From contig JAHRHY010000027.1 of the NCBI GenBank assembly GCA_019671135.1, forward strand, positions 120,001 to 184,000: DNA of 64,000 nucleotides, read 5' to 3'. How positions within the stretch are numbered: the stretch's first letter is position 1; every line of letters starts with the position of its first letter. Under the pieces are notes generated by a model. That model searched no databases, had not been told where the DNA came from, and saw nothing but the letters and a program-made list of their open reading frames with translations. Shown here piece after piece: positions 11,517 through 21,246 of the stretch. The stretch comes from Linnemannia hyalina (Eukaryota; Mortierellomycota; Mortierellomycetes; Mortierellales; Mortierellaceae). The position numbers and the translations under genes are program-made.

Positions 11517-14500
11517 ACAGTAAAGTTGGAGTGTGTCTGGGCGAGCTGTATAACAAATCTCCAAATGATCCTCTGCTATCCCCTATTACTATTCCAATTA
11601 CTCTTCACTTCCAAAACTCCTCACTACCAGTCCATGCAATGATCGACTCAGGAGCAACCATCTCATTCATTCATCAAAATCTAGCACAACAGCACAATCT
11701 TCCACTAGCACAACACTTATTACAAATCTCTCTTGCCAATGGTTCAACACATACCTCTCATCACGCCACCACATTGGTTATGCAATCCCACTCACAACAC
11801 TTTTCCACACACACTTTTCAACTCATTGCACTTGGCAATTATGCCATTATTCTTGGCATGGACTGGCTCCGCTCACACAACCCATATATCGACTGGGAGA
11901 AACGAACCATTACTATGCCATGCCTCCATCAGCACACACTCGACAAGCTTTCCCCTCTTGCACAATCAACAATGCCTCGATCCATCCCTTCCTTCCAGGA
12001 ACAAGACCGAATCCTTCTGCCACCTTCCAAACCCAAATCCACTTTGGTTCCCACCAAGTACACCTCAGGATCCAACCAACTATCCAAATCCGCCAAGAAC
12101 CGATCAGCAACCAACATCTCCATTATTAGCAATACACAACTCCGTCAGATCCTCAAGACCAATCAAGGAGTCGGATACATGCTCGACGTCTCCCGAATCG
12201 AAGAACTCGCCAGCGCAACCACCAACGACAACTCTATCCCTGAATCAAAACCCACAGTCCAACTGCCCGAGAAATATGCCGAATATGCTCAGGTATTCTC
12301 CAAGATGCAAGCCGACAAGCTACCGCCACATCGACCCTATGATCACAATATCGCTGTGGTCGAAGGAGCCACCGTGCCATTTGGACCAGTGTACAACCTA
12401 TCACAAACGGAACTGCAAGTTCTACGCGAATATATTCAAGAAAACCTTGCAAAAGGGTTCATCCGTCGATCCGAGTCTCCAGCTGGCGCCCCCGTCCTTT
12501 TTGTTAAAAAGAAAGACGGTTCTCTCCGCCTCTGTGTCGACTATCGAGGCCTCAACAAGGTGACTGTCCCCAATCGATGCCCTCTGCCACTGATCTCCGA
12601 AACTTTCGACCGACTAGGCAAAGCCAAGTATTTCACCAAGCTCGACATGCGAGGAGCATACAATCTTCTCCGCATCAAGGAGGGCGACGAATGGAAGACT
12701 GCATTCCGCTGCCGCTATGGCCACTTCGAGTATACAGTCATGCCCTTCGGACTAATGAACGCTCCCGGAACTTTCCAAGCTTTCGCCAACGACGTCCTCC
12801 GCGATTACCTAGATGACTTTGTCGTGCTATACATTGACGACATTCTCATCTACTCCGACACCCTTGAGGAACATACCGCGCATGTCCGCAAAGTTCTCAG
12901 CAAGCTCCAAGACGCTGGTCTATGCTTAAAACTCGAGAAATGCTCGTTCGACAAGGACAAAGTCGAATTCCTCGGCTTTGTGATCGGAACTGACGGTATT
13001 TCTATGGACCCCGCCAAGGTTGCCGCCATTCGCGATTGGCCCACTCCCTCTTCCGTTTCGGATGTCCAGTGCTTTCTGGGTTTCTCCAACTTCTACCGTC
13101 GTTTTGTACGGAAATACTCCCATATCGCCGCGCCTCTCACCGCGTTACTCAAGAAAAATACTAACTTTGTCTGGACCGCTATCGCACAAGCCGCTTTCAC
13201 GGAGCTCAAGTCACGCTTCATGTCTGGCCCCGTCCTTCGGCATTTCCAACCAGATCGCCCCTGCATCATTGAAACTGACGCTTCTGACAAGGCCCTCGGC
13301 GCTGTCTGCAGTCAGCGTGACCAAGATGGACGCCTACATCCTATCGCTTACTACTCCCGAAAACTATTGCCTGCTGAACTCAACTATCAGATCTACGACA
13401 AAGAACTCCTTGCCATTGTGTCTGCCTTTAAACATTGGCGACACTACCTGGAATTCTCGCCCGCTACCACGGAAGTCATCACCGACCACAGAAATCTTGA
13501 GTACTTTACCACCACGCGCCAATTGAGCCGCCGTCAAGTCCGCTGGTCTGAAATCTTGTCTGACTACAACTTTACCATCCATTACCGCCCTGGCTCCCAG
13601 AATGCCGCTGCCGATGCTTTGTCCCGGCGGGACAACCCTGGAGAGGGAGGTGCGGCCCAGCACGGCAAGACCGAGATGACCCTCCTACCGCCGATCCAGA
13701 TTCTGAACACCATCCAGGCCCGGTCACTGCAACCAGAGACGCCAGCGATCCAGGAAAAAATCAAGACACTAATCCCCGATGATCTATACTTTGGTCCAAT
13801 ACTCGCCAAGACCGCAAAGTCGAACTCGGACAATGCCCAGTACTCAATTCAAGATGGGCTACTCCTGCGGGATGGCCTTGTCTGCGTCCCCGACGATCCC
13901 GAACTCAAGAAACAAATCCTTCAAGAATGTCACGACGCCCCAACCGCCGGTCATTTTGGAATTACCAAGACCTCAGACCTTGTCAGTCGAACCTTTTACT
14001 GGCCTTCCATGTGGCGTTACATCAAGGATTACATCAACGGTTGTGACACCTGCCAACGGACAAAGTCATCCACTCACAAGCCTTATGGACTTTTACAACC
14101 CCTGCCTGTACCAGATCGCCCCTGGACCTCAGTATCGATGGATTTCATCACCCAACTCCCCCCCTCAAACGGCTATACGGCAATCTGTGTTTTTGTGGAC
14201 CGATTCACCAAGATGGCACACTTTGTCCCCACCTACGACAACATCAATGCACAGGATACGGTCTGTTTGTTCCTAGAACGCGTATTTTCAGCCCACGGTC
14301 TCCCGGATGACATTGTTTCTGACAGAGGCGCCACCTTCACTTCAGCCTTCGTTTCCACCATGTTCAAGTCTCTGGGGATCAATCAGAAGCTTTCTACCGC
14401 CTACCACCAACGCACCGATGGACAGACCGAGAGAGTAAATTCAATACTGGAACAGTACCTACGAGGGTATATCGACTATCAGCAAACGGACTGGAGCACC

Positions 14501-15211
14501 CTTCTACCGATAGCAGAATTTGCATACAACAACGCAACACACTCAACAACAAAAACAACACCATTCTTTGCCAACCTCGGCTACCATCCGAAATTTACCA
14601 TCACCATCCCAAGAGTCTCGAAGGACAATGTCCCAGCCCAAGAACGCGTCCAGGCCCTAAAGAACCTCTATGCGGAGATGCAACTCAATATCCACACCGC
14701 CATTGAACAGCATGCCAGGAACTTCGACACCAAGGCCCAACCACAACCCAATCTGCAAGTAGGAGATCTTGTATGGCTAGACGCCCGGAACCTCCAAACG
14801 AACAGACCATGCAAGAAGCTCGACCATAAGCGCATGGGCCCTTACCGTATTCTCGAAAAAATCGGCACTCGATCCTTCCGTCTCGATTTACCACCAACGA
14901 CCAAGCTACATCCTGTCTTTCATGTAAACTTACTTGAGCGTGCGCATCCAGATACGATCCCCGGTCGAGCCTCAAAACGACCTCCTCCGCTTGTCGTCTC
15001 CGGCGATGAGGAGTACGAGGTTGAGGCCATTTTGGATTCACGGATCAGGCGCAACCACCTTGAATACTATATACATTGGAGAGGCTACCCCGTATCCGAA
15101 CGAACCTGGGAACCGGCCGCCTGTGTCAAGAATTCCCCGGACCTTGTTCGCGAGTTCCATCTGCAACACCCTCACAAACCCAGCCAAAGGCCTCTTGGAA
15201 CTCGGCCCTAG
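11468..15211 (+). CDS. pol: Pol polyprotein of Ty3 element A, with chromodomain
   Basis: Protease, reverse transcriptase, RNase H and integrase in one frame, -1 relative to gag. The frame is open from 11468, inside gag, with no convincing start codon, so frameshifting in the overlap is likely; an A5 run at 11500-11504 is one candidate site. Protease has DSGATISF. RT has YIDDILIYSD near 12832. RNase H has ETDASDKALGAV near 13271. Integrase has the HHCC zinc module beginning HDAPTAGHFG, and the DDE residues in MDFITQLPP, SDRGATF and ERVNSILEQ. A C-terminal chromodomain (EYYIHWRGYPVSERTWEP) marks a chromovirus that may read histone marks. No stop interrupts it. Confidence 0.93.
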   Translation, partial: RPARCNLFPIGKRFSLDSKVGVCLGELYNKSPNDPLLSPITIPITLHFQNSSLPVHAMIDSGATISFIHQNLAQQHNLPLAQHLLQISLANGSTHTSHHATTLVMQSHSQHFSTHTFQLIALGNYAIILGMDWLRSHNPYIDWEKRTITMPCLHQHTLDKLSPLAQSTMPRSIPSFQEQDRILLPPSKPKSTLVPTKYTSGSNQLSKSAKNRSATNISIISNTQLRQILKTNQGVGYMLDVSRIEELASATTNDNSIPESKPTVQLPEKYAEYAQVFSKMQADKLPPHRPYDHNIAVVEGATVPFGPVYNLSQTELQVLREYIQENLAKGFIRRSESPAGAPVLFVKKKDGSLRLCVDYRGLNKVTVPNRCPLPLISETFDRLGKAKYFTKLDMRGAYNLLRIKEGDEWKTAFRCRYGHFEYTVMPFGLMNAPGTFQAFANDVLRDYLDDFVVLYIDDILIYSDTLEEHTAHVRKVLSKLQDAGLCLKLEKCSFDKDKVEFLGFVIGTDGISMDPAKVAAIRDWPTPSSVSDVQCFLGFSNFYRRFVRKYSHIAAPLTALLKKNTNFVWTAIAQAAFTELKSRFMSGPVLRHFQPDRPCIIETDASDKALGAVCSQRDQDGRLHPIAYYSRKLLPAELNYQIYDKELLAIVSAFKHWRHYLEFSPATTEVITDHRNLEYFTTTRQLSRRQVRWSEILSDYNFTIHYRPGSQNAAADALSRRDNPGEGGAAQHGKTEMTLLPPIQILNTIQARSLQPETPAIQEKIKTLIPDDLYFGPILAKTAKSNSDNAQYSIQDGLLLRDGLVCVPDDPELKKQILQECHDAPTAGHFGITKTSDLVSRTFYWPSMWRYIKDYINGCDTCQRTKSSTHKPYGLLQPLPVPDRPWTSVSMDFITQLPPSNGYTAICVFVDRFTKMAHFVPTYDNINAQDTVCLFLERVFSAHGLPDDIVSDRGATFTSAFVSTMFKSLGINQKLSTAYHQRTDGQTERVNSILEQYLRGYIDYQQTDWSTLLPIAEFAYNNATHSTTKTTPFFANLGYHPKFTITIPRVSKDNVPAQERVQALKNLYAEMQLNIHTAIEQHARNFDTKAQPQPNLQVGDLVWLDARNLQTNRPCKKLDHKRMGPYRILEKIGTRSFRLDLPPTTKLHPVFHVNLLERAHPDTIPGRASKRPPPLVVSGDEEYEVEAILDSRIRRNHLEYYIHWRGYPVSERTWEPAACVKNSPDLVREFHLQHPHKPSQRPLGTRP

Positions 15212-15221
15212 AGGGGGAGGT
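15210..15221 (+). other. Polypurine tract of element A
   Basis: AGAGGGGGAGGT lies immediately upstream of the 3' LTR, overlapping the end of pol; it is the expected plus-strand primer. Confidence 0.8.
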
Positions 15222-15418
15222 TGTCACGAGACAAGAGCTTGCTCTTGTGACTTCGCCCTAACGAGTATAAAAGGGCCTTAGATAGCAAATCTATAGCTCT
15301 TTACTTGGTATCGCCAATACAACATACTCTTTAACCTATTCCTTATACTCATTTCTTAGTCCTTGATCAAGGTTCTCTTTATCTACTTCATTCTATTGCT
15401 TGGTCTGCTTTCTTGACA
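15222..15418 (+). repeat. 3' LTR of element A
   Basis: 197 bp, identical by eye to 9799-9995, including the start hairpin and TATA box. Confidence 0.95.
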
Positions 15419-15584
15419 TCGCCCTAACGAGTATAAAAGGGCCTTAGATAGCAAATCTATAGCTCTTTACTTGGTATCGCCAATACAACATACTCTTTAA
15501 CCTATTCCTTATACTCATTTCTTAGTCCTTGATCAAGGTTCTCTTTATCTACTTCATTCTATTGCTTGGTCTGCTTTCTTGACA
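15419..15584 (+). repeat. Extra truncated LTR of element A
   Basis: A tandem repeat of LTR positions 32-197 attached to the end of the 3' LTR. It lacks only the first 31 bp with the hairpin. The target-site duplication lies outside it. Confidence 0.9.
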
Positions 15585-15589
15585 TCAAC
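15585..15589. repeat. Target-site duplication of element A, right copy
   Basis: TCAAC directly follows the truncated LTR copy and matches 9794-9798. Confidence 0.85.
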
Positions 15590-15906
15590 GCCAGCTGCCA
15601 TAGTCATAAGTGTGGGCATCAAGGGCAGGATAATGTCGTTGTCGTCGTAATGATGGTTGTAATAGTGATGGTTAGCGTGCTAGTGACGAGGCGAGGGATG
15701 AGCGAGATGCTGCTGCGACCTCCCATATCGACTGTTTTTCCCGTGGCTGTAGACTGCTTGATCGCTGTTACCGCCATAGTTGCAGTTGTTGCGAGAGAAT
15801 AAAGTCGAGGTGCCGTCGATGTAGTTACCCATAGGTTGGAGCTCGACCTTCTTGCCTAGGTATGCCTCCATAGCCGATGCTCGTCTGCTGACATCTCGTT
15901 TGTGTC
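15585..15906 (-). pseudogene. Middle part of the disrupted host membrane-protein gene
   Basis: Minus-strand coding remnant between elements A and B. Starting at the element B border it reads as a juxtamembrane and tail segment (KRDVSRRASAMEAYLGKKV, then ELQPMGNYIDGTSTLF), open for about 75 codons to a TAG. The same frame then continues with a His/Tyr/Asp-rich stretch to the element A target site. It connects upstream to the transmembrane segment at 21247-21520. Confidence 0.6.
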
Positions 15907-16038
15907 TGTTGCGTATTTGCCTTGTGGATCATAGATAGATGAAGACATGAACTAGCTAGAACTAAGCCACCAGGAACGACATAAGAGATCGTTCCTGGTG
16001 GGCCCTAATACAACCTTCTTCTTGTCTCGTTACTTACA
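15907..16038 (+). repeat. 5' LTR of element B
   Basis: 132 bp, starts TG and ends CA. It contains a perfect 13-bp inverted repeat, CCACCAGGAACGA and TCGTTCCTGGTGG, with a 9-nt loop. Confidence 0.9.
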
Positions 16039-16157
16039 ACAAGATTGCCCTCCACACTGTTTTCAGTATTACTGCTGGTCGCCTCACGCATCACTTTATT
16101 CGACTCAACCATGGGTAACACATCTATCTGCGCCGTCACCAGAGGGGTTACATCAAG
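16034..16157 (-). repeat. Inverted repeat, left arm (element B)
   Basis: Reverse complement of 16848-16971 with a single difference seen by eye, a GTG/ATG codon change. Its outer edge, TTACAA, is also the last six bases of the LTR end region, so the junction has microhomology. Confidence 0.9.
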
Positions 16158-16847
16158 CTGACGAGGATCCTCGTTGGCTTTGGTTGTTATTGCCTGTGTG
16201 TGTGGAATAGACATGGCACTGTACTTAATAACGCAATCTTGTTCTTCTTCAACAACGTCCAGTAGCAAAGCAGGATCAACGGACGTACCATTATACGGAT
16301 GGCTTCTTCCTTTGCCACGATTCTGCCATCGTCCCTGCGGTGCTCCTCTACCTCGATTGCCGGGATACTGACCTTGATGGCCGTTTGGGTAGCTGTTATG
16401 GTTGTTGTTGGCGCTGACGGTATTGCTTCCTGACGATGCTCCTGCATTCGTCTGAGCGGCCACCGTCTTCTTTACTTGCTGATGTTGCCTATGGTGTTGG
16501 CTGCCTCCTTGGTTGATGCCGTCGCTCTCCTTGGACATTCTCGCCTTCCTCGACGCATCGATGAAGACCTTCCACTCCGAGCACTCATCAGGACCAAGGG
16601 CGTTCGGGATCGCGTTCATCAGGAAGTCCAACGACGTTACATCCGGCACCGCCATACCCACATGTTTCAGTAACATGTTCACCGTCTCAGACAGTTGCAT
16701 CACCGTCAAAGTCAGTGACGGGATTGACATCCTCAGAGTCTGGGTGACATCGGTGTGTTTAGGAAGCTCCTTGACACGGTAGACCTCGACCAGCCGTCGC
16801 AATCTCAGCTCATACTCCTTAAAAGACTCTGTCTTCTCTCTGCCCAT
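16039..16847 (-). pseudogene. gag: Inverted, truncated gag of element B
   Basis: The minus strand codes for a Gag-like protein starting at MGREKTESFKEYELRLRR and running through a helical capsid-like region (MQLSETVNMLLKHVGMAV) to an Arg/Gly-rich tract (NRGRGAPQGRWQNRGKGR). It lacks a zinc knuckle. The part before MGREK is missing, because the sequence runs into the inverted-repeat arm there. The C-terminal end matches the start of the plus-strand pol frame, so gag and pol were once one continuous frame. Confidence 0.8.
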
Positions 16848-16971
16848 CTTGATGTAACCCCTCTGGTGACGGCGCAGATAGATGTGTTACCCATGGTTGA
16901 GTCGAATAAAGTGATGCGTGAGGCGACCAGCAGTAATACTGAAAACAGTATGGAGGGCAATCTTGTTGTAA
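16848..16971 (+). repeat. Inverted repeat, right arm (element B)
   Basis: The forward copy, which codes for the start of the retained gag-pol junction on the plus strand (LDVTPLVTAQIDVLPMV). Confidence 0.9.
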
Positions 16972-19900
16972 AGAAGAAAAGGAGAAAGAAGAGAAAAGCG
17001 AATGCGGAGTCCCGCTTTGGAATGTCGGTTCATGTAGGTTCACCTCCTCCATCACCTCTCGACGGAGGGGAAGGTGGGAGAAGTGCTGAAATGGCTGGTA
17101 TTATAAAAGCGAAGATCAAGTATGGGGCAGTTGGTGTAATCAGTAAAGAAGATGATGGTTGCGCTTTTGGCTCGTACGAAGTCGAGGATGACGAACTCGC
17201 TCAAGCGTTTGAAAGACACACGCTAAAAGACAACCCTGTTGCAAAGATGTGTGACGGCTACCCGTTATTTAAATTCGGTGACGATGATTTTTCTCTTGTG
17301 CAAGTTGCGTACGGATCGGTCAAACGCAAGAACCAACCAGACAATCGTCTTTTTGTTCCTGTCACCATCCACGGAGAACAACACCGAGCGCTCATCGATA
17401 CAGGCGCCACGCACTCGTTCATCAGTTCAAGAATAGTCAGCAAATATTCGATCCCTGTCAATAAAATGAAAGGGTACATCGAGTTAGCGGATACTTCGAC
17501 TATTGCACGCATCGGCGAAACAGAGAACATGGAGGTTATCTGTGGAAAGAATTTGCTTTGCGCACCATACGAAGTTATTGATCAACCCCATGCCATTACT
17601 ATTGGTATGGATCTCTTTCATCGGTATGGCTTCAACATCATAGGTTTACCTGACCCAGTAGAGTCTCCTGATCGAGTACCTATGCCTGTTGAGGACGAGA
17701 AGCCGACTCTCATACCTCTTATGACACCCCCTGTGGAGACGACGCGGGAGTACATCGAGGAAAAGAAGTCATTTATGGAGTGCGTCAAGGAGCTACTGGA
17801 GGAGAACGCAAGGATCCCTTCCACCAGCTTTTGCCCAATTCCGGAGATGAAGGTGTTTTTACCTGTACCGGAGGGCATTACTTTGAATCGACGTTCAAGA
17901 GTGTTCGCTCAGTCACAACGACCCATTCTGGATGACGCAGTAGATCGCTGGTTGCAGGACGATGTAATTACACTGGCACCGGCTGGTAATCGTCACAACA
18001 ACACTCTGACGCTCGCAGCAAAGAAGGATGCAAATGGTGAGAAAACCCTTTATCGTGTTTGTCTTGACCCACGCCCTCTCAATGCTCACTTACCTGATGA
18101 CAATTTTCCTGTACCTCTTATATCAGAGATCATGCAGTTTGCAGGAGGCAATGCTGTGTTCTCGACGGTGGATTTGCGTCAGGCTTATCATCGACTTCCG
18201 ATTCATAAGGAAGACAGACCGCTTACAGCATTCACGCACAATGGAGTACAGTACATGTTCAAGAAAGCCCCTTTCGGCTTGAAGCCCTTGTCCAGTCTGT
18301 TCCAACGTGGAATGTCAAGGATTCTCGGCGATTTGGATTTTGTCCGCAATTTTATTGATGACATTCTGATTGCTTCGAAGGATCGAGCGGACCATCTTGC
18401 GCATGTTATGGTTGTCATTGAACGACTGACCAAAGCCAAACTAATTATCAACATTGAGAAATGTAGATTCTATAGCACGCAGGTAGCATTACTTGGATTT
18501 GTAATTAATACCGCCGGCAGACGTGTGGACCCGAATAAGTTGGTGAACATTCAGGACTGGAGCCCGCCGACCACTGGAAAGCAGGTTCAGTCGTACATGG
18601 GCACGTTCAACTTTTTTCGGGAGTATATGCCTCTTATCAGCACTGTTGCGGCACCGCTGGACGCGCTACGCAATGTACCTGGATCCTTCGTATTAAACGA
18701 CATTCAATTACGGTGCTTCAATTCATTAAAGAATATTCTCACACAAGCTCCAGTACTTTCTTTTCCGGATTTCGGCCTACCCTTTTATGTTGCCACAGAT
18801 GCATCAAATGTTGGTGTCGGAGCGGTTCTGTATCAGTTACCGGGAGGCGAAGGTGAACCTGAGAATATTAAATATATCTCTTTTGTAGCGCGATCGTTAC
18901 AGGATCGGGAAAGGAGATATTCGGCTACTCAAAAGGAGCTACTCGGGATTGTGTTCGCCCTCAAGAAGCTACATTATTATTTGTGGGGCAACCATTTCAC
19001 GCTCTTCACGGATCATCGAGCTCTCACCTACATGCATACGCAAAAGGACTTGAACTCAATGCTCACCGGATGGCAGGAGTTGATCTGGTCATACACGTTC
19101 AAGGTTGTTTATCGCCCTGGCGTGCTTAATGTGCTTCCAGACGCTTTGTCTCGCCAGTTCCCGCCGGAGTTGTGGACGGGAAGAACAGAAGGTTCAGCGC
19201 CGACAAAGATTTATGGATACATGCATTTGATCCAGGATTCAACTACTCCTCGTCAAACAGTGAAGGTCTCTGAAAGGAGAACTATCCTAGCCGACACCCA
19301 TGCACTTGGTCACTTTGGGACCAATGCCATGGTAAAACACATTCACGGAGTGGACAAGACCTGGCCTAATCTAGCCAAGGATTGTTTGGAGTTCGTTCAA
19401 CGTTGCCAACAATGCCAGCGAAACAATATCGCTCGCAAAGGGTACCACCCAATGAAGGCCGTTCATGCTCAGTTACCAGGAGAACACATGGCTGTTGATC
19501 TAGCCGGACCTTTTCCTGTGGATAGCGGAGGTAATCGATTCCTTCTCATCTTAGTCGATGTTTGTACAAGATTTGTGTTCCTTGAACCTATACCGAACAA
19601 GGAGGCACTCACCGTCGCAAAGGTGTTGTTCAAAACATTTACTTTGATCGGTTTTCCCGCCATTCTACAATCTGACAACGGCAGAGAATTTGTCAATGGG
19701 GCAATTAAAGTAATGACTACTAATTTAGGTGTGGACCATCGGTTGGTCACTCCTTATCACCCCAGAGGCAATGGTGTTGCCGAGAACCACGTCAAAACGG
19801 CGTGTAGCATTATCAGAAAAGAAATCGACGACCAGAAACAAAGTTGGGCATTACATGTTCCTATGGCACAGCTGGCCATGAACACGAGAATTGTGGCTCT

Positions 19901-20777
19901 TCACAACTCTTCGCCTTTTTCTTTGTTTTTTGCAAGGCGATTTAATGGACTGAGTAATCTCTCGGATGAAAAGGGTGTTATTCCTTCTCATGAAGTGCTC
20001 TTAGAACGCCTTGAATACATGACCAAGGTTGTTTTCCCAGCAATTCAAACCAAGACACGTGACACTCAACAGCGAATGATTGAGCGTTTTAACAGAACGG
20101 TACTGCACAATGAGTTCCCAGATGGAGCAAAAGTAATGTCTTTGGATCCTATTAGGGGTGACAAGCTATCGCCTCGTTACGAGGGCCCCTACACTGTTGT
20201 CCGCCGCACCACTGGTGGTTCTTATGCTCTCAAAGATGGGACAGGAGAATTACTGGGGCGCAATTTCGCACCATCACAGCTAAAGCTGGTACTGGACGAC
20301 TTTGAGGAAACAGAAACTTACGAAGTGGAAAAAATTCTCGACCATAGGGATGTTCCTGGGGAGGGAGTAGAGTACTACGTAAGTTGGAAAGGATACAAGG
20401 AACGAACTTGGGAGCCTCAAAAGAACTTTGTTGAGAGAAAGTGTATCACAGACTATTGGAAGACCCGCGATCAACCAATTACACAATCTCTACCGCAGCC
20501 TCGTCAAACGTTGAAGACACATGAGTCAAGGAGCGAAGAGCAGGAGTCAGCTTCAAAGCAACGGAAGGCTAAAGATCGATCGAAAGATAAGCCAATGAAT
20601 GATACGATCAGTGATGAGATAAGTGGGGGCACGCGCAAGCATGGCAGCCCAAATGATAGTGCACAGATAGCAGTGCAATCAGAACCCCGCAAGCGCAAGC
20701 GCTTAATTAAGGAGACTGTCGAAAAGAGTAGCACGGAGAAAAGGACTACTCGCACGCGCAAGCGTGGTCGAAAGTAA
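16860..20777 (+). CDS. pol: Pol of Ty3 element B, with chromodomain
   Basis: Open to the TAA at 20775-20777. The frame is open from 16755, but codons before ~16860 are antisense gag and not native. Domains in order: Lys-rich linker; protease with ALIDTGATHSFIS near 17390; RT with NFIDDILIASKD near 18350; RNase H with ATDASNVGVGAV near 18795; integrase zinc module with HALGHFG and CQQCQRN; DDE core in AVDLAGPF, QSDNGREF and the Glu of ENHVKT; chromodomain YYVSWKGYKERTWEP near 20370; and a basic tail (RKRKRLIKE ... TRKRGRK) that looks like a nuclear localisation signal. Sequence differs clearly from element A, so it is a separate chromovirus lineage. Confidence 0.9.
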   Translation, partial: PLVTAQIDVLPMVESNKVMREATSSNTENSMEGNLVVKKKRRKKRKANAESRFGMSVHVGSPPPSPLDGGEGGRSAEMAGIIKAKIKYGAVGVISKEDDGCAFGSYEVEDDELAQAFERHTLKDNPVAKMCDGYPLFKFGDDDFSLVQVAYGSVKRKNQPDNRLFVPVTIHGEQHRALIDTGATHSFISSRIVSKYSIPVNKMKGYIELADTSTIARIGETENMEVICGKNLLCAPYEVIDQPHAITIGMDLFHRYGFNIIGLPDPVESPDRVPMPVEDEKPTLIPLMTPPVETTREYIEEKKSFMECVKELLEENARIPSTSFCPIPEMKVFLPVPEGITLNRRSRVFAQSQRPILDDAVDRWLQDDVITLAPAGNRHNNTLTLAAKKDANGEKTLYRVCLDPRPLNAHLPDDNFPVPLISEIMQFAGGNAVFSTVDLRQAYHRLPIHKEDRPLTAFTHNGVQYMFKKAPFGLKPLSSLFQRGMSRILGDLDFVRNFIDDILIASKDRADHLAHVMVVIERLTKAKLIINIEKCRFYSTQVALLGFVINTAGRRVDPNKLVNIQDWSPPTTGKQVQSYMGTFNFFREYMPLISTVAAPLDALRNVPGSFVLNDIQLRCFNSLKNILTQAPVLSFPDFGLPFYVATDASNVGVGAVLYQLPGGEGEPENIKYISFVARSLQDRERRYSATQKELLGIVFALKKLHYYLWGNHFTLFTDHRALTYMHTQKDLNSMLTGWQELIWSYTFKVVYRPGVLNVLPDALSRQFPPELWTGRTEGSAPTKIYGYMHLIQDSTTPRQTVKVSERRTILADTHALGHFGTNAMVKHIHGVDKTWPNLAKDCLEFVQRCQQCQRNNIARKGYHPMKAVHAQLPGEHMAVDLAGPFPVDSGGNRFLLILVDVCTRFVFLEPIPNKEALTVAKVLFKTFTLIGFPAILQSDNGREFVNGAIKVMTTNLGVDHRLVTPYHPRGNGVAENHVKTACSIIRKEIDDQKQSWALHVPMAQLAMNTRIVALHNSSPFSLFFARRFNGLSNLSDEKGVIPSHEVLLERLEYMTKVVFPAIQTKTRDTQQRMIERFNRTVLHNEFPDGAKVMSLDPIRGDKLSPRYEGPYTVVRRTTGGSYALKDGTGELLGRNFAPSQLKLVLDDFEETETYEVEKILDHRDVPGEGVEYYVSWKGYKERTWEPQKNFVERKCITDYWKTRDQPITQSLPQPRQTLKTHESRSEEQESASKQRKAKDRSKDKPMNDTISDEISGGTRKHGSPNDSAQIAVQSEPRKRKRLIKETVEKSSTEKRTTRTRKRGRK

Positions 20778-21100
20778 TCCTCATCACCACAAGATGGAGT
20801 GAATGGAGAGAAGGGGTTTTTTTCAGCTTTCCCCTTATAATCACGCATGAGGTTTTCCCTTTGGGTTTCCCCTCACGAGGATTTTGCTTTTTTGCCTCGA
20901 GTGATATGTACTATATGTCATGAGAGGTTTATTGACCCTCAACACGACTGACAAGGTTTCTTTTGTTTTCCTTTGCAGATCAGTGTATTTTTATTTTCTT
21001 TTTTATTTTTATTTTCCTTTGGGTTTTCTTTTTTTCCCAAACACCACACACCACAAAGCACACACGCGTTCCTTTCTTCTCAGGGCGGCTTTCAGCCTTC

Positions 21101-21114
21101 CCTTAGGAGGGAGT
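21101..21114 (+). other. Polypurine tract of element B
   Basis: The purine-rich CTTAGGAGGGAGT lies directly before the 3' LTR; about 340 bp of non-coding T-rich sequence separates it from the pol stop. Confidence 0.7.
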
Positions 21115-21246
21115 TGTTGCGTATTTGCCTTGTGGATCATAGATAGATGAAGACATGAACTAGCTAGAACTAAGCCACCAGGAACGACATAAGAGATCGT
21201 TCCTGGTGGGCCCTAATACAACCTTCTTCTTGTCTCGTTACTTACA
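21115..21246 (+). repeat. 3' LTR of element B
   Basis: 132 bp, identical by eye to 15907-16038, with the same 13-bp hairpin. Confidence 0.9.

Larger units (their letters stand above)
9799..15584 (+). mobile_element. Ty3/gypsy chromovirus, element A
   Basis: A complete LTR retrotransposon: 197-bp LTRs at 9799-9995 and 15222-15418, gag, pol with a chromodomain, and a polypurine tract before the 3' LTR. The two LTRs look identical by eye, so insertion is recent. An extra partial LTR (15419-15584) follows the 3' LTR. The 5-bp repeat TCAAC lies outside 9799 and outside 15584, so the extra LTR piece belongs to the inserted unit. Both genes are open and the element may be active. It sits in the minus-strand host pseudogene, in the opposite orientation. 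Confidence 0.95.
15907..21246 (+). mobile_element. Ty3/gypsy chromovirus, element B, with inverted gag
   Basis: A second, unrelated Ty3 element with 132-bp LTRs (15907-16038 and 21115-21246) that look identical. Its pol is open on the plus strand, but its gag is on the minus strand right after the 5' LTR. A 124-bp inverted repeat (16034-16157 and 16848-16971) bounds the turned segment, and the normal primer site after the LTR is gone. No 5-bp target duplication is visible: GTGTC lies to the left and AAGTG to the right. The copy is almost certainly unable to replicate on its own although pol may still be expressed. Confidence 0.9.
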
